Below, in pieces: positions 21,647 to 31,308 of a DNA stretch of 64,000 bases. The stretch spans positions 682,001-746,000 of the forward strand of contig JAGPNK010000017.1 of assembly GCA_020746835.1 (NCBI GenBank), read 5' to 3'. The notes below the pieces were generated by a model. The model was not told the origin of the DNA. It did no database searches and was given only the letters and a program-made list of their open reading frames with translations. The position numbers and the translations under genes are program-made. Each line of letters opens with the position of its first letter. The first letter of the stretch is position 1. This DNA comes from Stachybotrys elegans (Eukaryota > Ascomycota > Sordariomycetes > Hypocreales > Stachybotryaceae).

Positions 21647-24600
21647 GTTTTTTTTTTTCGACAGACGACGGGAAGGCGGGGGTGGACGGTGCTCTCACGG
21701 AAAACGGAGTGTGCAGGAAGACGGAAACGGGCTGTATAAATACGAGCCAGCCAGCTACCTCCAACGCCCAGCCTCAGCTACGTCTGCCTGAGCCTGCAGC
21801 CGGGTAAGGAAGCTCGAGGAGCCCCGGCGCAAACGTCGATAACAGGCGCTCGGCTCGGCTTGGCGTACCTGCACTAGCCTGCCCATCCCCTCGGTCAACG
21901 AACAGAGCTGGTGGCCAAGATTGGCGAGTCCATTCCTTCGCGGACGGAGGTGGAGAAGCATGGAAAGGATGGGTTACCGAGACCAAGAGAGAGTGTGTGC
22001 GCGTTTGGATGATGGCGATGTTGGATATCGGGATCTCCTTTGGGTCTGAGTGGGGCATCTTTCAGCGGGCCGCAGCCTCCATCTTCTTACAGGTAGGTCA
22101 TTTTTTCAGGGGTCCAGCGCCCACTCAGCGATGCGCTACGGCGCACGTGCTCCGGGCAAGACGAGCACGTGTTGGCGGGAGCTTCATTCGACTGTCCACC
22201 TCCAGCTCACTTCTGCTTCCAAGGCCGTCTTGCTCAGCATTTCCGATCCATCGTGCTTACTGACCATGGCCGCTCGACTCTCGAATATTGAGGCACTATG
22301 GTTGTACGCAGAATTCGTTTCTAGCCTGCGAGGAGAGTGACTTGGAGCAGCAACGTCCCTTCAGTTTCCCTACCACCGTTCTTTAGCTGAATGGTTCCAT
22401 GCCTCTCTTCTGTGTTCAGCTCTGGTTTGCCACATGTGCTCAATCTGGCAGGTCTTTTCCCGGTCGTGCCGAATATCCAGTGGCCGTCTGTCTCGCGAGA
22501 GATATTGCCCTCCCGTTTTCCACCAACCATCCCTGCCATACTCACGCGACACGCTTCTCCTTCAGGCCCAGCCTGTCATTGGTGACGTCTTGCAGCTCGA
22601 GCTGAGGCTGGCGTCGTATTGCATGGGCACATGTATATGCCGCTGTGGTGGGTAATATGCCCGTCGAACCAAAGCCGGCTCCTCGAGTTACGAACGAGAC
22701 TGTCTCGGGGACACACTCAGCTCGTTCCCCCCGGGGCCATTCAGGAATATCGACGCAACAGAGAAGACCGCCGCCAAAATTACATGTTTGCTGATTCAGG
22801 TAACCAGTGCGGAGAAAATGAGACGCTGGCAACCTGCCTTGCATACAATTGTCAAGTCACACCCATTGTTGAGAAGAGGCCAATGTTCACTTAGCACACT
22901 CCATCATTGGTGGCGCCCATTTACAGTCTTGATTCGGCCAAACACTTGACCACAGCCTATTTACCCCAATTCTCTGGCAAGCTTGCTTCCGACCTCGCTG
23001 CTGGAGTAGCCGCTGGATCGATTCCTTACCCAAAGTCACCAGGCTTCTCAACGGCCGGATCAGTCCTCGGAGCTGATGCCTGGGCTGAATGTTCCAAAGT
23101 TGTCTTGAATGTCAAGCTCAATCTGCCCTCGTGCTAGACGATCAGTCGTTTGGAGTCGGATCGTTTCATGTCGTGCAGTCCACTACGGCGACCGTTCAGC
23201 TTGCCACGGTGCTCGGATAGATCAACGCATTCGAGGCTTCAAGGCGTGGCTACTACCTAGAGAGCGCAGTAATAAGCCTGACCTGCAGCTCCCCCTCGAC
23301 TTATAATTGAGGATGAGCTTGAAGCGATCGGGACTTTCTGGCATCGCCATGGCTTGGAGCACCTCACTGGCATCAAGTACGCTGCTCTTCTGCGAACAAA
23401 CCTCCCGTAGCGCTCTGACGAGCTGGCTTGGGCGGTCACGCATCACTCTTTTCGCTCGCTGTCTCGACGGTTGCGCCGCCTTCCACAAGAAAATTGGCAC
23501 ATGCGAGCGATATCTCAGAGTCGGCAATGTACAGTCGTGTTGAACGTGTTGACCTCCACGGGCTTCGAGGTCAGCGCCACCCTGCAGCATCGTGAATATA
23601 TCTTCACTACCCGGTTCCAGGGTCGCCGCATTAATAAGATACGTATTACAGCCCTCACCCATACCCAGGCTTGTTCTGTGGGTGAGCAGAGTGTCGACAA
23701 TTCTATGTGACCGACTTCCTCAGCTGGGTACTGTGCCGTGCTCGCAGAGTTTCGAGCGCTCTCGTTGTCCACGCCCGCTCCTTTTCTCGGCAGCAGATTG
23801 ACATGCTCGAAACAAAGTTACCACGCTGTTGCCTGTAAAGGCCAGCCGTCCGTCAAACTGACCTAGTTCTGGTGCTCGAGAAGGCCGACGATCATTAGCA
23901 GCCTATCGCTCATCGCGGTCGTGAGTGCGTGTCCGCACCTGCAATATTTGTTCGCAGCAAACGATAGTACTTAATTGACATCAAGCAGTCTGAGAGAATG
24001 TGCTCTTCCTGGCAGCATTCACGTTGGCTCTACGTTTGACGAAGCGCCTCAACCCTTCACTGCTTCTAAAGCGTAGCCGCCCGATACCGAGCATCTTTCA
24101 GAGCGAACCTCTCATCTACGGTCGAATAAGCTCAGTGCTATCTGCAGCGACCCCCACCAGCTCTAGTATCATCATCCTCCGAAAGATGGAAAGTCGCGAT
24201 GTGGTCTCGCCTGTGTTTAAAGTACTTGGAACGATTCAATAGCCACTCGGCAGACCACAAGTGTTCTATTAGATGCTCTCCTCGGCGACTTGTAAGGACT
24301 GGATCAATGGGTCATGCTTCCACTGTCTCGATCCCAAAAAGCATTGCGGCCACATCAAGGTGGGCGAGAGTCCTTTATCCTCGGTAGACCGACATCCGGC
24401 TAGCCATGTCTCGCAGGCTCTTCAAACACTCTCGGCTATCAATGGTGAATACGATATTAATCGGGCAACAGAAAGGCTTAACCAAGTCAATCCGCATCTG
24501 TTGTCCCCAAAATCCCTCCAACGAGCCTATTTGCAAAGTCGGCGGGATCTCGACTTGCCTAAATAATTTGCCACGGAATGGCTTTGAGCATTGTTTCCGC

Positions 24601-24948
24601 ATTGCTGTAGGCAGTGAGCAGTTGAGATCGTACAAAGCCTAAATATACCAGCACCATATAAAAATTAGTGTCAACGTAAGAAAATAAGAGCACCCTACAA
24701 CGTCACCCACGGTCTGTCTCATCGGTGTTCGGTGTCAGACGCGGGGTCAATCGCTACGTTTTGGGCTTCACATTCTTCATGTGATTTTAAGCCGGTATTG
24801 ACCATCTGCCGCATATACATCAAATGCCTTCATAAAACAACTTGCGGCCTAGTCTTCGTGGATTCAATCGCCCTTAAACAGCTTCAGACAGCTATAGATA
24901 CTCAATCGACGAGTGCACTTCCGACGTCGACCTTGACGCAACAAAGCC
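21647..24948. other. 3.3-kb region with no convincing gene
   Basis: Many short open frames occur on both strands but none has a domain, a long reading frame or a clean splice pattern. A minus frame at 23222-23662 contains GGADLEARGG, a string that recalls an ankyrin repeat, but the repeat is not continued. Composition is not strongly AT-rich. It may hold decayed genes or element remnants. It includes the promoters of the pyrophosphatase (left end) and the oxygenase at 24949 (right end). Confidence 0.5.
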
Positions 24949-26089
24949 ATGAACGCTCAATCCACATCCGCGCTTCCCATTATTGACCTTGACGTGTTTC
25001 GGTCAGCATCGCCCCAAGAAGTCAAAAGCGCCGCCGATGAGCTTCTCGCAGCTCTCAAGACCATCGGGTTCGTCTACATCAAAAACCACGGGATCCCGCA
25101 GCCCCTCGTCGACGAGGCATTCTCATGGGTACACGAACAGTCACTCTATTCCTTCCCCTTCATAATGGCTAATTTCCCGCTGAACAGAGCGCCAGGTTCT
25201 TCAGCCTCCCCCTCTCGGAGAAGATGAAGGCGCCGCATCCGCCGGAAGGATGGCATCACAGAGGCTACTCGTCGCCCGGGCGCGAAAAAGTCACACACCA
25301 AGTATTTGACCAGGATTCCCTCGCCAGCCTACGCCAGAAAGCTCCCGACGCAAAGGAATCCTTTGACATTGGCCGCGAAGACGACGCTCGCATGAGGAAT
25401 GTCTGGCCTCCCGAGGATGTGATGCCGGGGTTCCGCGGCTTCTTCGCGAAGTTCTACCGCAGGTGTTTTGAGCTGGAGGACGACATCTTGAGCGCCATCG
25501 CAACCTGTTTGGACCTCGATAGCGGATATTTCCACCGCTTCCATGCGGGACGGGAGAACCAACTACGACTGCTGTGCTATCCAGAGGTGGACGCCGGGAG
25601 GCTGCAAAGAGGGGAGGTGGAGAGAATCGGAGCTCACACTGATTACGGGAGTACGTCGCACCGTCGATGCCTTCATGTGTGTACCTTGTGGGCTGACTTG
25701 TAGTAGCCATGACATTTCTGTTCCAGGATGATGTCGGTGGCCTAGAGGTTGAAGATCCCAACAACAAGGGCATCTTCAAGCCCGTCCCGAGTATCCCGGG
25801 AACAGTGGTCCTCAACATCGGCGACTTTCTACAGCGATGGAGCAACGATATCCTCAAATCGACCATGCATAGGGTAGGTGTGCCACCGGAATTGGCTGGG
25901 GCTCGGCGGGATACGGCGGGAGCAGCTGGGGTACTTCGCCCAAGATACTCGATTCCGTACTTTGTCGGCACGGATGGTCATGTCACGGTGGACTGCATCC
26001 CAGGCTGCTACGGGCCCGATCGGCCCAAGAGGTATGAGCCTGTGAATGCGCGGGAATACATAGATTTGCGCGCCAACGCGGCATACTAA
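24949..26089 (+). CDS. 2-oxoglutarate/Fe(II) oxygenase, isopenicillin N synthase-like
   Basis: Exons 24949-25128, 25188-25650 and 25707-26089 give 341 residues. The N-terminal DIOX_N domain starts LPIIDLDVFR and includes GFVYIKNHGIP and ARFFSLPLSEK across the first splice. The C-terminal double-stranded beta helix carries the iron ligands His210 and Asp212 (AHTDYG), His269 (STMHRV) and the 2-oxoglutarate arginine in RYSIPYF (Arg294). All required residues are present, so the enzyme should be active; its substrate is unknown, as for most fungal members, which act in secondary metabolism or nutrient use. The second intron ends GTAGTAG, giving two possible acceptors three bases apart. An ethylene-forming-enzyme-like oxygenase follows on the same strand at 29034. 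Confidence 0.88.
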
Positions 26090-28467
26090 GGCCCTCGGCC
26101 TACAACATTGTTAGCACCCATCGGCATTGCAAACCACCCATACCGGTGCCTGCATGCTCATCCTCGTTCCAGCATCGATCATCTCCACGCCTACGTTGTC
26201 TCTCTGGTGCTGGGGTTGGTGCGGCTGGCAGTCCCTGAAAATCATGGAGCAGTGTTCCCGCAAATAGTGTCACGGGCGGTCCTTGCAGCGCTGGCATTGG
26301 ATGCGTTGGGATCACAGTGCAACCCCCCCGGTCTTTGGACCCAGCCAACCTATCACAAAGACCCATGCCACACCACTTTTTCTTTGATTCTGGTGGTGCT
26401 GCGGCAATGGTCCCTTGTTGTCAAACGTCGGCAGTGCAGATCAACAGGAGCAGAGCGTGTCGAGTTGGAGCTGTCGTCGGCAGATGAACGAGCCATGTTC
26501 ATCTGGGGGATGTGATGGTGAAGATTCTCTCATCAGAACGGTCGCATCTGACAGACCCTGATTTGGATCGGGAACCCATACCGCCACCCCTGGCAAATTT
26601 GCTGGCCAAGGCCCTCCCCACGCAGTACGAACCCGATTTGCACATGCTCCCCCTCTCCATCTGCGACCTGGCAGACCGACATTTCGTCCAGTTGGGCATT
26701 CCGAAGGTTGCGCTGTGCTGCGCGAGACTCGCAGATCTCTGATGCAATAAGCTGCTGCTGCTGCAAGAGGAGAAGGCCCGATACGGTTGCTCAGCAGGTT
26801 TTGAGAGAGGGTTACAGGCGGTAAATGGCGGCCCCGTTTCCATCGCGACTTTATGGGTGAGAATCATCATGGGTGTGATTGACTCGGTGTGGAGGGTTCG
26901 GCCTCAGGGTCTGGCCCTGCTCTGACCTGCGTTGACGTGTCTGTCGGGCTCCTATAGATTGGCTAGCGGTTGAGTCATGTCGGGTATCTTGGGCTACAGG
27001 TAAATACCTACCAGGGGACAAGTGCGTATGGCTTCCTCATGCAGAGACGATGACACCACTATCAATTTCCTCGCAGCCATACGTGGGGGCCGCCCACCGT
27101 CCACGAACACATGTGGGTAGGTATCCGTCCTCTTCTGTTGACCGCCCGCCGTACATCAGCAAAAGTTTGGATCAGCGGTCGGTTGAACGATGGCCCAGGC
27201 TGTCACATCCCTGCTCCCGGAACGCGGCTGGTATCCGTCTTGCTCATCATTTCGGCTGCTCCACCATCGTATCTTTCTCTGGCGTTGGGGCCTCTCCCTG
27301 CCTTGCCTGGCACTGGACGCTGCAACGTTGACTCGAGCGCAAGGGCCTCTTCTGCGCACAGGGGATCGTCAGTCAAGATGTCCGGCGTAATGGCGACCTG
27401 CTGGGAGAAGCAGAGACAGAAACCGACAGGAACAGGAACAGGAGATAAGCCGCCCCCCCCAGATTTATGCAGGGATTCTGGCGGTCTTGTGCTCTTATGC
27501 ATGAAAAGCTGCACTAGGCGATTTGAGGGCTTGAAAGAAAGCCTAAACCCAGAACAGACATGACCCACACAATGGCCCGAAGGGGCTGCAGTGACATCAA
27601 GTAAGCATAACAGTCAAGCTTCGATAGATCCCTACCATGTCGCACTCTAGATGGACAGGCGGCTGTGTGCCATTAACTCGACGCTTCCCATGGTCTTGTT
27701 TTGACGAGTCGCCACATCAAGGACATGGTACGGAATGCGTCTCTTCTTCCACCGTCTCGGCCTATTCTGCGGGACAGGAATCGTTGACACCTCGGCTTGA
27801 GTCGATGGGTTGCCGTTGTGATAACGAATACGGATGGACAGCATCGTCAGACATAGCATTCTATTGCTTGGAGCAGCCGTTCTCCGTGGACTAGTGGATT
27901 CAACATCCGCATAAGAAGCAAACGATGCCCTCACTTAGTCCCGGTCGCGATCTTCCTTCTATTTACGGATAGTCTTCTTATCTTGTTTCCGGGATTCTTG
28001 TAACTTCATATCAGGCCATGAAGAAAGTCAAAGTCATCAAACGTTCTAGGCTCCCGCAGATGGACTGAGTCTAGACACCGGAATCACCACAGGTCCTATT
28101 TGTCCACCATTACCAGCCCGGCACTCTATCGCGAGCGGCGTCTCCCACATCAACGACGACCTATATCCCAAATGCGACCATCCATCATGACCATCCATCA
28201 TGTCTAGATCATACGATATTACCTCGCCAGGGCTGTGATCTGCTTGATCGGCACAGTACAAAAAGCTACAAAAGCCTGGTTCCGGTACGCACCATCAGGC
28301 ATCGCTGCAGCAAAGGTATCATCTCTACATCACCACTCAGCGTTCCTTCAATGGTGTGGAAGCCTGATTTTATACTTAGCAGAACACTCACTCGACAACA
28401 TGGTCAAGTAGGGATTGCTCCACGCTGTTTCAATAAGTGGCTTTGATGTTAGATATTCACGCTTTTT
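26090..28467. other. 2.4-kb intergenic region, nothing recognised
   Basis: Between the two oxygenase genes. Short frames on both strands lack domains. A plus frame at 26515-26742 (about 75 codons) is too short and isolated to call. Confidence 0.5.
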
Positions 28468-28878
28468 CTATTTGGTCTCTTGCCGGGCCATGGTAATACG
28501 GATCTTTTCCGCCCTTGAACTCGAGTCATTCGCAAGCTGACGGAGCAACTTCTCCGGAGGACGGATATTTGGCGTTTTCCCTTGTATTGGTGGGTTACAT
28601 TGATTGAGCATTTCCGTGGAGAATGACAGAAGGGTATACCGTATATGTAATTCTACAAGGGGCTTTTCTGATAAGCCCCAGCTGTATATCGGCATCCCAT
28701 TCTGCAAGCACCTATGCAATGCAACACACAAACTCAAAATCTTTCGATATAGCACGTCATGTACATAGAGCTGATATGCATAGACTGAAAGCAGGACTTT
28801 GAGTCTCCCAAGATCACACAGAATAGCCCAGAAGCGCACGTCGCCGTGGAAATACCTGATCAGGTTCCGATCAGTGAT
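28468..28878 (-). pseudogene. Possible coding fragment of unknown protein
   Basis: The minus strand is open for about 137 codons ending in SRAEKIRITMARQETK, with no ATG at the beginning; the frame opens after a stop near 28878. Residue composition looks protein-like (mixed Leu, Tyr, Arg, and patches such as LLRQLANDSSSR), but there is no domain I recognise and no convincing upstream exon. It may be the 3' end of a degraded gene or chance. Upstream on this strand lies the divergent promoter region of the gene at 29034. Confidence 0.25.
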
Positions 28879-29033
28879 TTAATCATATAGACGGAATTTC
28901 TAATACCATGTCTCTCAAAAAGTGTAAGAGAAGAGCGAGTTCATCCCGGAGCTGAACTGCGTCTGCCCATACCAAACAAGTACCAACCACAAGACGATCT
29001 CATCACCTTTACTTTGCATACTCAAGCTACATC

Positions 29034-30368
29034 ATGTCTATCACGACTTCACTTGTCCGCTCTCTTCCACGCCGTCTCAATTTCGGCTACATGAGAGCCT
29101 TCCATGCTGGAGCTTTCGTGCAAGCCGACCTGGCCAAGACTATGCCTCCAGGGTATAAAGCCAAAGTCGGACTCTTGGAAACCTTTGCCATGCCAGATCA
29201 TGTCACTGGCTCTGAGGGAGACCGCACCATGGGAAAGGCCATGATTGACTGCTGGCGACGAGATGGAATTCTCCAGATCGCCACTAGTCCTGAGGGACAG
29301 CGGCTCCAGAAGGAAGCCTATGGGGCAAGCAAAGCCTTCTTTGGCAAGCCTCACAACGAAAAAGCAGCCTGCATCGACTCCCAGAGCTACGCTGGCTATA
29401 TTGCTTCTGGCGAAGAGATTACTGACGGCATCGCCGACTACTCTGAAATCTTCACCGTCACTAAGGACTTGCCCTTCACTGATGCTCGCGTGCAGGCGAA
29501 GTGGCCGTGCCACGGACCTTGCCCCTGGCCCGATGGTGAAATGAAGGAGGCCATTGGGAATTACATCCAGTGGCTCGGAGGTGAGGGGGAGAAGCTCATT
29601 CGCTTGATTGAGCTGGGCCTTGAGATCCCGGAGGGGTCTCTGTCCAACTACACTCGTGATGGGTGGCATCACTGTCGGGTGCTCAGGTTCGTGCATCGAC
29701 CCTGGCCACCAGAATGACGCTTACGTCTCTAGATTCCCTGCTACCCATCTGACCAACAAGAAAGGAAAGGAAGGTCGCGGCATTGGTTCCCACACCGACT
29801 ATGGCTTGCTTGTTATCGCCTCCCAGGATGATGTTGGTGGTACGTATATCTTGTTAACGTTGCTCTCTTTGCGTTGTGCTTACTGGACGACAGGTCTGTT
29901 TATACGCCCGCCGTATGAGGATGAGAAGTTTGCCAACTGGGAGAAGAGCTCGGCTGGTCTCCACGAGAACGATGATCGCTGGGTCTATGTGCCACCCATC
30001 CCCAATGTCCACACAGTCTTTCCTGGTACGTGTTTCCTGCATGCTTCCTATAGCATGAGCTAACCAATGACACAGGCGACATGATGCAGTTTCTGACTCA
30101 AAACTATCTTCCCTCGACTCCTCACAAAGTCGGCTTAAATAAGCGCGAGCGGTTCGCTGTTGCCTACTTCCACGAGCCGAGCTTTCAGTCGGTCATCAAG
30201 CCCCTCGAGCAGTATGCCAAAGACAAGGATGCAAGTGAGGGTGTCCACTATGGTACTCACTTTACCAACATGTTCATGCGCAACTATCCTGAGAGGATTA
30301 CGACCCAGCGTCTCAAGAGGGAGAACCGCTATGAGAAGCTCAAGGAGGAGGAGCTTCACCGGGCCTGA
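29034..30368 (+). CDS. EFE: Ethylene-forming-enzyme-like 2-oxoglutarate oxygenase
   Basis: Four exons (29034-29686, 29733-29839, 29894-30025, 30076-30368) give 394 residues. From residue 47 on, the protein can be aligned almost end to end with Pseudomonas EFE as I remember it: SGEEIT, EIFTVTKDL, WPCHGPCPWP, TRDGWHHCRVLRF, SHTDYGLLVIASQDDVGG, STPHKV, RERFAVAYFHEP and HFTNMFMRNYPERITTQR. Iron ligands are His238, Asp240 and His314, and the 2-oxoglutarate arginine is Arg323. Counterparts of the bacterial arginine-binding residues (Glu84, Thr86, Arg171, Tyr192, Arg316) are Glu128, Thr130, Arg215, Tyr241 and Arg366. EFE makes ethylene from 2-oxoglutarate and also oxidises arginine. Residues 1-46 are an extra, Arg-rich N-terminus that could target mitochondria. 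Bacterial Cys317 is Asn367 here. Confidence 0.9.
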
Positions 30369-31308
30369 ATGTAGTAGCTAGAGATTTGTCTCAGCCGTAG
30401 TCTAGTCGAATTCAACATGTCTTGCCCATGCTGTACCTCATGGAGGCTCTGATACGGGATGAAGCAACTCATTTTCGGATGAGGTGGCTGACATTCAATT
30501 AAATAAAAGAAGGGGAGAAAAAAAAACCCCAAAAAGAAAAACCAATATTTATTAAATATTGCCTTTAATTTATTAGCAAGACCTATCACCCCTGCAAGGT
30601 CATACCGGCAAATGCAGAAAACCGTACATGCCCCTCCGAAGAACAACCTAGGAATGGGGACAGGGTCAAGGAAACTGGGGAACAGGGAATAAAAAGAGGG
30701 AAGAGATGGAGATGAGGAGGCCCTGGCTGTTGTCGCTGCCCGTCCCGTCCATCCATCTCATCTCTGGTCCGTCACCTGGCTCGGCAAAGTTTTTTTATTA
30801 TCTTCATTTTATTCTATATTTTTTCTCTCCTTATCTTTTCTCTTCTCTTTCGTTTCATCCCGTGTCCGCGTCGCATTGCCGGTGAGTGACGGACGGCGCG
30901 TGCAGCGTGATTGTGATTTGCCATTGGCGTTATTGTTGGTCGTCATCGTCGCCGTTTTTGGCCGTTGTCAGCTCTTCCATCTTCGCTTGTTGGGCTGCCG
31001 GCTGTGTTGTGCTGCTGGCTGCTGGCTTCGCGGCACCGCCATCCACCACCCATCACCATCACGGACAAGGACTTCAACATCCACACACACACCTCCACAA
31101 CCACCCATCAGCGCGCGTCACATCTGTCGGCTGACCACCCGAACGACGGCGCGGTTTGAGTGCAAAAGCCCAGGCCAAGACCAAAAAAAGTAGAAAGTAG
31201 GTAGTGCCGGCGTCTGGTTGGCTGGATCGACAGGTCCCCCCTCCCTTCCCACCCTCTTTCCCTTTTCCTTCCCCTTCCTGCCTTCCCCCCCCCTTTCGTC
31301 ATTCACAG
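30369..31308. other. Intergenic region with long leader of RXT3
   Basis: Contains an A-rich/C-rich tract at about 30515-30545, a T-rich tract at 30788-30860 and a CT-rich stretch at 31240-31300 just before the RXT3 start. Probably a long promoter and 5' UTR. No gene seen. Confidence 0.5.
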
